64,000 nucleotides of DNA from NCBI RefSeq assembly GCF_001536285.1, contig NZ_FAOZ01000027.1:1-64000 (forward strand), in the 5' to 3' direction. Source of the DNA: Parafrankia irregularis (lineage in GTDB: Bacteria; Actinomycetota; Actinomycetes; Frankiales; Frankiaceae). Of the stretch, positions 42,710 to 50,647 are shown piece after piece (within the stretch, counting starts at the first letter, position 1; the number at the start of each line of letters is the position of its first letter). Position numbers and translations under genes: made by a program. The notes beneath the pieces were generated by a model. That model worked only from the letters and a program-made list of their open reading frames with translations, was not told where the DNA came from and searched no databases.

Positions 42710-43678
42710 ATGAAGATCGCTTTCGTCGGCAAGGGTGGCAGCGGGAAGACCACGCTGTCCTCGCTCGTCGCCCGCCACCTCGTTGGCCAGGGCCGCGCCG
42801 TGCTGGCCCTGGATGCCGACATCAACCAGCACCTGGCGGTTGCTCTCGGCCTCGACGAGCACCTCGCGGCGTCGATACCCACGCTTGGCGACCATCTCGA
42901 CCTGATCAAGGATTACCTGCGCGGTGACAACCCGCGTATCCCGTCCGCCCGTGAGATGGTCAAGACGACGCCGCCCGGCCACGGCTCACGGCTGCTCACC
43001 GTCACCGGGCCCAGCCCGATCCACGAGCGGCTCAGCGTCGACGCGAACGGGGTCCGCCTCATGGTCACCGGAGCGTTCACCGAGGAGGACCTCGGCGTGG
43101 CGTGCTACCACTCCAAGGTCGGCGCGGTCGAGCTCCTGCTCAACCATCTGATCGACGGGCCCGACGAGCATGTTGTCGTCGACATGACCGCCGGTGCGGA
43201 CGCGTTCGCCTCCGGGCTGTTCACTCGTTTCGACCGGACCTTTCTCGTCGCCGAGCCCACCCGCAAGGGCGTCGCCGTCCACGAGCAGTACCGCCGGTAT
43301 GCCGCCGATCACGGCATACCGATCTCCGTCATCGGTAACAAGATCCATGACGAGCGGGACGTGGCGTTCCTGCGTGACCATGTCGGCGACGATTTGCTCG
43401 TCCACCTGGAGCAGTCGGCCGCGGTCCGGGCCCAGGAACAGGGCAGCCCGGCCGGTGCGGTCGCTCTGGAAGCCGCCAACGTGGCGGCCCTGGACTGCAT
43501 CGTCGCCGCCATCGAGGGCACCAAGCGCGACTGGGACCGTCTGCACCGGCAGATGATCGAGTTTCATGTGAAGAACGCCCGCTCCTGGGCGAACGACGCG
43601 GTCGGCACCGACCTGTCCTGCCAGATCGACCCCGACTTCAGGCTGGACGCCCGGGCCGTACTGACGGCGGCCGTCTGA
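42710..43678 (+). CDS. CooC/MinD-type P-loop ATPase
   Basis: This 322-aa protein has a deviant Walker A motif GKGGSGKTT at residues 7-15, ALDADINQHL (Walker A' region), and VVVDMTAGADAF near residue 160. CooC-like ATPases help insert nickel or other metals into enzymes such as CO dehydrogenase; MinD/Mrp relatives handle Fe-S clusters or localisation. A GAGG ribosome site supports ATG 42710, and the upstream open frame looks non-coding. No CO dehydrogenase or nickel enzyme gene is nearby, so the client is unknown. A possible Zur-like site and a 20-bp duplication lie upstream. Confidence 0.85.
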   Translation: MKIAFVGKGGSGKTTLSSLVARHLVGQGRAVLALDADINQHLAVALGLDEHLAASIPTLGDHLDLIKDYLRGDNPRIPSAREMVKTTPPGHGSRLLTVTGPSPIHERLSVDANGVRLMVTGAFTEEDLGVACYHSKVGAVELLLNHLIDGPDEHVVVDMTAGADAFASGLFTRFDRTFLVAEPTRKGVAVHEQYRRYAADHGIPISVIGNKIHDERDVAFLRDHVGDDLLVHLEQSAAVRAQEQGSPAGAVALEAANVAALDCIVAAIEGTKRDWDRLHRQMIEFHVKNARSWANDAVGTDLSCQIDPDFRLDARAVLTAAV

Positions 43679-43697
43679 GCGAGGACGATGGCCATCT

Positions 43698-44969
43698 CTA
43701 TCGGAGGAAGTTCCTGCGGTTCGACGGCCGTAGCCGATCAACGGACGGTGTCAGGCCATCACCTTTCGGCCCGGCGGGGGCCGAGCCGCCGCGGTGGGCC
43801 AGGGCGAGTGTCGCGCCGGCGGCGAGGAGGACCGCGAGGGCAGCGAAACCGTAGGTGAGGGTGGTGAGGGAGGCTACGGCGGCGACAAGCAGCGGGCCGC
43901 CGGCGTCGCCGAGTTCGCGGCCGAGTTCGGCGGAGCCCATGGTCTGGCCGAGGCGTTCGGTGGGGGCGCCTGCGGCCAGCGCGGCGAAGCCCAGCGGCAT
44001 GATCAGGCCGGTGCCCACGCCGATAAGGGTGGCGCCGGCGAGTACGCCCGTCAGGCCGGGCAGCATGGCGGCGGCGAGGCCGGCGGCGGTGATCGCCAGT
44101 CCCGCGGCCAGGCCGGCGCGGGTCGTGAGACGTTTCTGGTCGAGGGCGCGGCCGGCCCGTGGCTGGGTGAGCGCGGCGCAGGCGGCGAGCACGGACACCG
44201 CCGCGCCGGTGGCCAGGGTGCCCAGCCCGGCCGCCCGGCCTGTGACGGGCAGGAAGCCGACCCCGACGGACAGGGCCGCGGTCGCCGCGGCCAGTGCTCC
44301 GGTCGGGGCGAGAAACGTCGGGTCGGCGAGCCGCCGGGCGAGATCGAGTACCGTCTGTCGGGTCTTGGGGAGCGGCGGTACGACGGGCACGGCCAGCGCG
44401 GCCCACAGGGCGACCGCCGCGCCGAGCGCCGCGAGGACCGCGAACAGCAGCCGCAGGCCGCCGGCCCACACCAGCACTCCACCGAGCAGTGGGCCGAGGG
44501 TGTAGCCGATCGACTTGTAGAAGCCGTAGGAGCCGAAGGCCCGGCCGTGTCTGGCGGCGGGGTTGAGCCGGGCGACCAGGGCGGAGGCCGACGGTGAGAA
44601 GGCCGACGCCGCGGCGCCCTGGCCGAGGCGGGCGGCCCACAGCCAGCCGGGGCTGTCCGCGACGGCGTACAGCGCGGAGGCGAGGGCGAAGGCCACCAGG
44701 CCACCGAGCAGCACTGGGCGGGCTCCAATGCGGTCCGCGAGGCTGCCGAACAGAGGCTTGAGCAGCACCTCGGCGCCGTCGTACAGGGCGAGCAGCCCGC
44801 CGAGCACCAGCAGCGAGGTGACCGCGTCGTCGGAGAAGCCGCCGAGATTGGCCGCGATGCCGTGGGCGCCGAAGGCGGTGGTGAACCCCGCCGCGTACAG
44901 CGGCCACATCTGCCGCGGGGGAGCCGGATGCGCGTGCGCTGGCGGGGTCATCGGTGCTGGCCGGGTCAT
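43698..44969 (-). CDS. MFS transporter next to a ChrB-like gene
   Basis: This 423-aa, 12-helix major facilitator has motif A (GSLADRIGARPVLLGG) between helices 2 and 3 and repeated Ala/Leu/Gly-rich helices. Its start overlaps the stop of the upstream ChrB-like gene by 4 bp (ATGA), so the two form an operon. An efflux role in metal or oxyanion resistance is suggested by the partner, but it is not a ChrA-type chromate transporter. A short His/Pro-rich N-terminus precedes helix 1. The substrate is unknown. Confidence 0.88.
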   Translation of the reverse strand: MTRPAPMTPPAHAHPAPPRQMWPLYAAGFTTAFGAHGIAANLGGFSDDAVTSLLVLGGLLALYDGAEVLLKPLFGSLADRIGARPVLLGGLVAFALASALYAVADSPGWLWAARLGQGAAASAFSPSASALVARLNPAARHGRAFGSYGFYKSIGYTLGPLLGGVLVWAGGLRLLFAVLAALGAAVALWAALAVPVVPPLPKTRQTVLDLARRLADPTFLAPTGALAAATAALSVGVGFLPVTGRAAGLGTLATGAAVSVLAACAALTQPRAGRALDQKRLTTRAGLAAGLAITAAGLAAAMLPGLTGVLAGATLIGVGTGLIMPLGFAALAAGAPTERLGQTMGSAELGRELGDAGGPLLVAAVASLTTLTYGFAALAVLLAAGATLALAHRGGSAPAGPKGDGLTPSVDRLRPSNRRNFLR

Positions 44970-45517
44970 CGGTCGTGCAGGGCGCGGAAGACGCGCTCGG
45001 CGTAGTCCTCGCAGGCGGCGGCGCACTCCCTGAGCCGTATGCCGGCCTGGGCCGCCTCCGGCGCGCCGAAGACGTCGCGCGCGGTCAGGTCGCGGTGCCA
45101 GCGCCGCAGCCGCTCCAGGGACTGCTCCTCCTCCTCAAGCTCGGCCAGAGTGAACTTGGCGGTGCTGATCTCCCTGGCCAGCTCTGCGCCGTACTTGTCG
45201 CAGTCGGCCAGGAACTCCGCCCAGTCCGCGGACCGTGCGGCGGTGAACAGTGCCTGGAAGCGGGCGACGTCCTCGGGGCCGCGCCCGGCTGCGTTCAGGG
45301 CCAGGGCCTGCCCGCCGGCCTGCTTGGTCTGCGCGAGAGCGTTGGCGATGCCATCGGCGAAAACCGGTACGTCCGGCACGGCCCACACGCCCTGGCCGAG
45401 CAGTAGCGCGCCGATCCTGCGCAGTTCCCGCCAGACTGCCACCCGATGCCGGGATGGTTCCGCCGGCATTTTGATCACAAGGACGAGCCAACGACTCTCC
45501 CGATCGGCATCCGTCAC
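44966..45517 (-). CDS. ChrB N-terminal-domain-like protein
   Basis: This 183-aa protein matches the N-terminal domain of chromate-resistance protein ChrB: RWLVLVIKMPAEPSRHRVAVWRELRRIGALLLGQGVWAVPD, then an extended helical region (FTLAELEEEEQSLERLRRWHRDL). ChrB acts as a chromate-responsive regulator in proteobacteria; stand-alone N-domain versions in actinobacteria are probably regulators too. It heads an operon with an MFS transporter. An inverted repeat just upstream (45527-45542) may be its binding site. Confidence 0.82.
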   Translation of the reverse strand: MTDADRESRWLVLVIKMPAEPSRHRVAVWRELRRIGALLLGQGVWAVPDVPVFADGIANALAQTKQAGGQALALNAAGRGPEDVARFQALFTAARSADWAEFLADCDKYGAELAREISTAKFTLAELEEEEQSLERLRRWHRDLTARDVFGAPEAAQAGIRLRECAAACEDYAERVFRALHDR

Positions 45518-45526
45518 GCTTCAAAA

Positions 45527-45542
45527 TGTATCAGCGGTTACA
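45527..45542. promoter_or_regulatory. Dyad before the ChrB-like operon
   Basis: TGTATC-AGCG-GTTACA is an imperfect inverted repeat (5 of 6 bases pair) in an AT-rich stretch, 10 bp upstream of the ChrB-like start. It is a candidate operator. Confidence 0.4.
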
Positions 45543-45627
45543 AAAACGATCAGTGCTGTCGGATAACTGGTAGGCCCTGAGTGTCCGCTTCCCGTTAGCG
45601 ACAGCGGAAATCGCCTGGCCAAGGTCG

Positions 45628-46155
45628 TCACGGCGGTCGCGGGGCCGGCGCGGCTGACACGCGCCCGCCGGTAGGGAGCAGCCGCGGAACGACGCGGACG
45701 TAGGCGGCCATGCCGACGAACTCGACGAGGGTCTGGGTGACGACAGCGACGGCGGCCAAGGCGAGGTGGTCGGGCAGAGCGAGGGCGAGTGGGAGCACGA
45801 CGAGGGAGTTGCGGGTGGCGCCGGTGAACACGATCGCCCGGCTGGCGGGGACGTCGAGACGGAACAGGCGGGCGACGGCGAGCCCGGCGCCGGCCACCAC
45901 CAGCAGGAACAGTACGTAGAAAGGCACCAGCCCGACGAAAGGCACCAGCCCGACGAGGTCGGCGAGGTTGTCGTCCAGTTCAGGAATCTGGGAGGCGACG
46001 ACGGTGACCAGGGTGGCGACCATCAGCGGCACCATGAGTGTTCCCGCCCCGGCCATGACGGCTCGTCCACTGCGGCGGCGGGCAGCCCACGCCTGGACCG
46101 TCCAGGCCAGGCCGAGTGGCAGCACGATGAGGACGGCGAAGGCTGCGAGAGGCAC
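45628..46155 (-). pseudogene. Truncated ACR3-like arsenite transporter (C-terminal half)
   Basis: The frame encodes 175 aa with about five hydrophobic helices. FTGATRNSLVVLPLALALP and AVVTQTLVEFVGMAAYVRVVPRLLP match the C-terminal half of ACR3/BASS-type arsenite permeases, which normally have about 10 helices and 320-400 aa. No N-terminal half is found upstream. An 18-bp tandem duplication (45919-45936 and 45937-45954) repeats VGLVPF. Most likely this is a remnant, although a half-size protein cannot be excluded. Confidence 0.65.
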
Positions 46156-46233
46156 CGTCCTGCCCGGCCCACCACAGCTGTCCGCTCATCCTGACCCGGT
46201 CGTCCCCGCGCTGAGACCGGCAGGTCCGCGGGC

Positions 46234-46265
46234 TTGCATCCGGTACCCGGGTACAGCCTTACCGT
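46234..46265 (+). promoter_or_regulatory. MerR-type promoter with central palindrome
   Basis: A -35-like TTGCAT (46234-46239) and a -10-like TACCGT (46260-46265) are separated by 20 bp (19 bp if the -10 is read one base earlier). The perfect palindrome GTACCCGGGTAC (46243-46254) lies between them. Over-long spacing with a dyad in the spacer is the hallmark of MerR-activated promoters. The MerR gene itself is in the operon that follows. Confidence 0.7.
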
Positions 46266-46317
46266 CGAGGCGTGAACGCCGGCACACGGCGCGACCAGGC
46301 CTGACAGGAGAAGCCCG

Positions 46318-46662
46318 ATGTCCTCCACCGGAGATGTGCCGTACATGGACGCCTGCACGCTGCCGAGTACCGCCCGGCCGCTGCGGATCGCCGAGTTCGA
46401 CGCCCTGTTCGCGGCCACCCTGCACCGGACGGAACGCGTCAACGCCCGCCATCTGCGGCTGACCCTGACCGGACGTGACGGGCTGAAGGAGACCGTCCGC
46501 GACCTGACTGACCGGGAAAGCCGGTGCTGTTCGTTCTTCACCTTCACCGTGACTCCCGCCGGCGACCAGGTCGTCCTCGACGTCGAGGTGCCTGACACAC
46601 AGACCGCGGTACTCGACGGCCTGGCCACGCTTGCCGCCGAAGCCGCACCTGCGGCCCGATGA
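46318..46662 (+). CDS. Conserved hypothetical protein of MerR operons
   Basis: This 114-aa soluble protein has no recognised domain. Its middle contains RDLTDRESRCCSFFTFTVTP with a vicinal Cys-Cys pair that could bind a thiophilic metal, flanked by beta-strand-like segments. It starts with ATG after AGGAGA and ends overlapping the MerR gene by 4 bp. Its position as first gene of a MerR-controlled operon suggests a role in metal sequestration or transfer. Confidence 0.7.
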   Translation: MSSTGDVPYMDACTLPSTARPLRIAEFDALFAATLHRTERVNARHLRLTLTGRDGLKETVRDLTDRESRCCSFFTFTVTPAGDQVVLDVEVPDTQTAVLDGLATLAAEAAPAAR

Positions 46663-47153
46663 TCGGGGAAGGGCTGCGTTCCGGTGAGCTGGCCGCCGCG
46701 GCCGGGGTGAACCCCCAGACCCTGCGCTACTACGAACGGCGAGGGCTGCTCGCCGAACCGGAACGAACCCCTGGCGGGCACCGGCTCTACCCACCTGACG
46801 CGGTGACCCTGCTCGGCGTGATCAAGGCCGCGCAGCGGCTCGGGTTCACCCTCGACGAGGTCGCCGACCTGCTCGACACCGGCCGCCGCCGACATCCCGC
46901 CGGGGCGCTGAAGGAACGCGCACTGGCCAAACTCGACGAGATCAACAGCAGGATCCGCGACCTGGAAACGATCAGAGCCGCGCTGGTGGGCGTGGTCGAG
47001 GCCGGCTGCGACAGTCTCACCGACTGCACCTGCCCGGACTGCCCCCTGCCCTACATCGAGATCGCCCGACGGCCACCCGGCCGTTCCGAAACCATCCCAC
47101 CGGGCCCAGCCATCTCGCCCAGCCCCGCCGCCCGCACGAGGAGCGAACCGTGA
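46659..47153 (+). CDS. MerR-family metal-responsive regulator
   Basis: This 164-aa protein has the MerR helix-turn-helix and wing RSGELAAAAGVNPQTLRYYE, RRGLLAEPERTPGGHRLYP, then a coiled coil around 75-115. The metal-binding end is Cys-rich (EAGCDSLTDCTCPDCPLP), resembling Hg(II) or other soft-metal sensors. It should bend the long-spacer promoter at 46234-46265 and activate its own operon. The metal could be mercury, arsenic-related or another soft ion. Confidence 0.9.
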   Translation: MIGEGLRSGELAAAAGVNPQTLRYYERRGLLAEPERTPGGHRLYPPDAVTLLGVIKAAQRLGFTLDEVADLLDTGRRRHPAGALKERALAKLDEINSRIRDLETIRAALVGVVEAGCDSLTDCTCPDCPLPYIEIARRPPGRSETIPPGPAISPSPAARTRSEP

Positions 47154-47512
47154 CCGCCACACCCACCGACCCCCGGACCACCGTGTCGCCGACCGCCGCG
47201 GGACCGTTCGAGATCCGGACAGCCTCGGAGCAGCCCTTTTCCTCAGCCCGATCCCGGACGTCGCGCCGGGCTGCCATGTCGATGCGGCTGGCGATACTCG
47301 CCTGCGCCGCGTGCTGCTCGCTGCCGCTCCTGGTCGGCGTGGGACTGCTCACCGCCGGAACCGCCGCCGCGATCAACCAGACTCTGAGCGGCGCCGCGAT
47401 CGCATTGGCCGTCCTCGCGGTGCTGTTTCTGGGATGGCGCCAACGCCGCAGGATCGCCGAGCGAACCGCGGCCGGCAGGTCCTGTGGCTGCGACGGAGGA
47501 CGCGCCTGCTGA
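47150..47512 (+). CDS. MerT-like small membrane protein
   Basis: This 120-aa protein has two hydrophobic helices (AILACAACCSLPLLVGVGLL and LSGAAIALAVLAVLFLGW). A Cys-Cys pair sits in the first helix, and a Cys-rich end has CGC and a final Cys. Paired cysteines in helix 1 are typical of mercuric transporters MerT/MerC, which pass Hg(II) inward to a reductase. No merA gene is in the window. It overlaps MerR by 4 bp and ends the operon. Confidence 0.7.
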   Translation: MTATPTDPRTTVSPTAAGPFEIRTASEQPFSSARSRTSRRAAMSMRLAILACAACCSLPLLVGVGLLTAGTAAAINQTLSGAAIALAVLAVLFLGWRQRRRIAERTAAGRSCGCDGGRAC

Positions 47513-47597
47513 CCCCCGACAGAACCGTACGGGGTCGTCGGGCCGTCTGCGGATGAGGGGTGACGCCTGCCGCGACCAGCCCGCCGACCACCGCTCC

Positions 47598-50243
47598 TCA
47601 CGGTCCGACGGACGGTTCCGGTTCCTGCGCGGGTGGTTGGCCGGGGGCGTCCTGCGGTGCCATGACCGGGTTGGGGGCGGCGGGCAGGGACAGGACCATG
47701 GTGAGCCCGCCGCCGGGTGTCTCCTCAGGGGTGAGGGTGCCGCCCATGGCTTCGGTGAGGCCACGGGAGAGCGCGAGGCCGAGGCCGACGCCGGTGGTGT
47801 TGTCGTGGTCGCCGAGGCGTTGGAACGGCTGGAAGACGTTGTCGTGCTGGGCGGGGGGAATGCCGGGCCCGCGGTCGATGACGCGCAGCTCGACGCGGCC
47901 CGCGAGGGCGCTGGCGGTGATGATCGGTGGGGTGCCCGCGGGGGCGTGGCGCAGGGCGTTGGCGACGAGGTTGACGATCACTCGTTCCAGCAGGGCCGGG
48001 TCGGCATGGACGGCGGGCAGGTCGTCGGAGACCTGCACGATGATCTTGTTGGCGGGTGGGCCGATCTCGTCGAGCGCAGGGGGGACGATGTCGTCGAGGC
48101 CGATGGGGCGGGGGAAGACGCTCAGCGCGCCGGCCTGCAGGCGGGACATGTCGAGCAGGTTCTCGACCAGGCGGGTCAGCTTGTCGAGGGATTCGTCGGC
48201 GGTGGCGAGGAGCTCCGCCTGCTCGTCGTCGGTGAGGGTGATGTCGTGGCCGCGTAGTCCGCTGATGGAGGCCTTGGCTGCGGCGAGTGGGGTGCGCAGG
48301 TCGTGGCTGACGGCGGTGAGCAGGGCGGTGCGGACCTTGTCGGCCGCGGCGATGGGCGCCGCTTCGGCTGCGGCCTCGCGGAGTCGGTGCTGGTCGAGGG
48401 CGACAGCGGCCTGAGCGGCGAAGGCGGTGAGGATCCGCCGGTCGGCGGCGGGCAGTGACCGCCCGGTCAGCGCGAGGCACAGGTCGTCGCGCACGGGAAT
48501 GTTGACGCGGTCGCCGTCGTGGCGGGCGCCGGTCCCCGCCGGTGCCTGATCGTCTCCGACCGTCATAACGGGGCGCCACTCGCTGCTGGTCTGGTCGTCG
48601 TCGGTGCGTTCGAGCAGCGTGACCGAGGTCATCCCGAAGGTCTCCTGGGCCTGGGCGAGGAGGGCGGGCAGGGCGTTCTCACCGCGCAGGACGCTGCCGG
48701 CGAGCGTGGAGAGGGTGGCGGCCTCGGCGGAGGCACGCACGGCCTGCCCGTAGCGCCGCGCGGAGGTGGACACGACCCGGCCGACCAGCCCGGCGACGAG
48801 GACGAAGCCGAGCAGGGCCAGCACGTTGTCGCCGTCCGCGATGCTCCAGGTGTTGATCGGCTCGGTGAAGTAGTAGTTGAGCAGCAGCGAGCTGGCGATC
48901 GCGCAGAACAGCGCGGGGCCGAATCCGCCGACCAGCGCCACCGTGACGGTGATCAGCAGGTAGGCGAGCATCTCCGTGGTCAGGTTGAACGTGCCGCGGA
49001 TGCTGGTGAGCCCGGCGGTGAGCGCCGGGACGAGCGCCAGAGTGAGCAGCGTGCCGAGGATCCGTCGGCGCGGCTCCAGGGCCGACCGGCTGTCCGGCAG
49101 CCGCCAGCCGCGGATTCGGCGGGGCGCCTCCTCCTCGGCGCCGGTTCGGGCCGGTCGGTGGCCCCAGGCCTCGGGATGGGTGACCAGGTGGACGTCGATC
49201 GGGCCGGACAGGCTGGTCGTGGTGACGCCGATGCCGGGGCTGAGCATGTGGGCGAGGCGCCCGCGGCGGCTGGCGCCGAGTACGAGCTGCGTGGTGTTCT
49301 CGGCGCGGGCGAAGTCGAGGAGTGCGGTGGGGACGTCGTCGCCGATGACCTGGTGGTAGCTGCCGCCGAGGCTTTCGACGAGCGTGCGTTGGCGGGCGAG
49401 TGCGGAGGGGTCGGCGCCGGTGAGGCCGTCGGAGCGGGCGACGTGGACGGCGAGCAGGTCGGCGCCTTTGCTGCGGGCGGCGATCCGGGAGGCGCGGCGG
49501 ATGAGGGTGTCGCCCTCGGGGCCGCCGGTGAGCGCGACGACGACGCGCTCGCGGGTCTCCCAGGTGCCGCCGATGCCGTGGTCGGTGCGGTAGCGGTCGA
49601 GCTGGTCGTCGACCTTCCCGGCGAGCCAGAGCAGGGCGAGCTCACGTAGCGCGGTGAGGTTGCCGACGCGGAAGTAGTTGGCCAGGGCGGCGTCCACCTT
49701 CTCGGGGCCGTAGATGTTGCCGTGCGCCATCCGGCGACGCAGTGCCTCGGGGGCCATGTCGACGAGTTCGACCTGGTCGGCGCGGCGGACGACCTCGTCG
49801 GGCACGGTCTCGCGCTGCGGGACGCCGGTGATGGTCTCGACGACGTCGTTGAGCGATTCCAGGTGCTGGACGTTGACGGTGGAGATGACGTCGATGCCGG
49901 CGGCGAGCAGGTCCTGGATGTCCTGCCAACGCTTCTCGTGCCGGCTGCCCGGGATGTTGGTGTGGGCCAGTTCGTCCACGAACGCGACCTGGGGCTGGCG
50001 GGCGAGGATGCCATCGAGATCCATCTCGGTGAACGAGCCGCCCCGGTACTCCAGGATCTGGCGCGGAACGATCTCCAGGCCGTCGAGCATCGCGGACGTA
50101 CGCGGCCGGCCGTGGGTCTCGACGAAGCCGACCACGACGTCGGTGCCCCGTTCCGCGCGGCGGTGGGCCTCGTCGAGCGCCGCGTACGTCTTCCCGACCC
50201 CGGGCGCGGCACCCAGGTAGATCCGCAGAGTTCCTCGTGTCAC
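47598..50243 (-). CDS. kdpD: Sensor histidine kinase KdpD
   Basis: This protein is about 881 aa from GTG 50243. The cytoplasmic N-terminus has the KdpD domain with YLGAAPGVGKTY (Walker A) and FVDELAHTNIPGSRH, followed by a USP-like domain. Four transmembrane helices lie around residues 395-500. The kinase core has SHDLRTPLAAAKASISG with the phospho-His and a HATPase end (GVGLGLALSRGLTEAMGG). It senses potassium limitation and phosphorylates KdpE. It is divergent from the kdpFABC operon, while its partner kdpE lies at the other end of that operon, an unusual split. The frame is open further upstream, but family alignment favours 50243. Confidence 0.93.
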   Translation of the reverse strand: MTRGTLRIYLGAAPGVGKTYAALDEAHRRAERGTDVVVGFVETHGRPRTSAMLDGLEIVPRQILEYRGGSFTEMDLDGILARQPQVAFVDELAHTNIPGSRHEKRWQDIQDLLAAGIDVISTVNVQHLESLNDVVETITGVPQRETVPDEVVRRADQVELVDMAPEALRRRMAHGNIYGPEKVDAALANYFRVGNLTALRELALLWLAGKVDDQLDRYRTDHGIGGTWETRERVVVALTGGPEGDTLIRRASRIAARSKGADLLAVHVARSDGLTGADPSALARQRTLVESLGGSYHQVIGDDVPTALLDFARAENTTQLVLGASRRGRLAHMLSPGIGVTTTSLSGPIDVHLVTHPEAWGHRPARTGAEEEAPRRIRGWRLPDSRSALEPRRRILGTLLTLALVPALTAGLTSIRGTFNLTTEMLAYLLITVTVALVGGFGPALFCAIASSLLLNYYFTEPINTWSIADGDNVLALLGFVLVAGLVGRVVSTSARRYGQAVRASAEAATLSTLAGSVLRGENALPALLAQAQETFGMTSVTLLERTDDDQTSSEWRPVMTVGDDQAPAGTGARHDGDRVNIPVRDDLCLALTGRSLPAADRRILTAFAAQAAVALDQHRLREAAAEAAPIAAADKVRTALLTAVSHDLRTPLAAAKASISGLRGHDITLTDDEQAELLATADESLDKLTRLVENLLDMSRLQAGALSVFPRPIGLDDIVPPALDEIGPPANKIIVQVSDDLPAVHADPALLERVIVNLVANALRHAPAGTPPIITASALAGRVELRVIDRGPGIPPAQHDNVFQPFQRLGDHDNTTGVGLGLALSRGLTEAMGGTLTPEETPGGGLTMVLSLPAAPNPVMAPQDAPGQPPAQEPEPSVGP

Positions 50244-50318
50244 CTGCCCATGGTGCTGTCGGCGGCACTCTCCCGGAAGGCCCCGCGACCGCCTCATCCG
50301 GCAATTTTCATGATCGCC

Positions 50319-50358
50319 GTTAGTGTTCTGTTAGAAAGTGCCGCGTCCCCGTTAGAAA
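50319..50358. promoter_or_regulatory. KdpE-type operator upstream of the kdp operon
   Basis: GTTAG occurs at 50319, 50330 and 50351, spaced 11 and 21 bp, i.e. one and two helical turns. The first two form GTTAGTGTTCTGTTAGAA (50319-50336). A near copy, GTGAGAGTTCTGTGAGAA, occurs at 56492-56509. OmpR-type regulators such as KdpE bind direct repeats of this kind. Confidence 0.6.
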
Positions 50359-50477
50359 CCTGTGAGTGATCGCCAAAACCGGGACCGATCGCGCTTTACT
50401 AAGCGACGCCGCGCGCCCGGCCGTCCGTTCGTGGCGGTCCGGGCGGGAACGGCCTTTGTCGCTGTAGAGGAGGGCTT

Positions 50478-50561
50478 GTGCTCGACGTGGTGTACGTAGC
50501 GCTGACACTTGGGTGTTTCGCGCTGCTGGCGTTTGTTCTGCGGGGGGTCGAGCGGCTGTGA
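50478..50561 (+). CDS. 27-residue membrane peptide upstream of kdpF
   Basis: GTG 50478 follows the ribosome site GAGGAGG and encodes a 27-aa peptide with one hydrophobic helix ([18 protein letters not shown]) and a basic/acidic end (RGVERL). Its stop overlaps the kdpF start by 4 bp. Similar tiny hydrophobic peptides precede kdpF in other actinobacteria. It may be a second KdpF-like stabilising subunit. Confidence 0.65.
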   Translation: MLDVVYVALTLGCFALLAFVLRGVERL

Positions 50562-50647
50562 CCGCGGAGAACATCGCCGGTCTCGTTCTGGCGATAGGGC
50601 TGGGCATCCTCATGATCGCGGCTTTGCTGTTCCCGGAGCGTTTCTAG
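50558..50647 (+). CDS. kdpF: K+-transporting ATPase subunit KdpF
   Basis: This 29-aa single-helix peptide ([20 protein letters not shown], ending FPERF) is typical of KdpF, which stabilises the KdpABC complex in the membrane. The GTG start overlaps the preceding peptide gene, and its TAG stop shares a base with the kdpA GTG. Confidence 0.88.
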   Translation: MTAENIAGLVLAIGLGILMIAALLFPERF

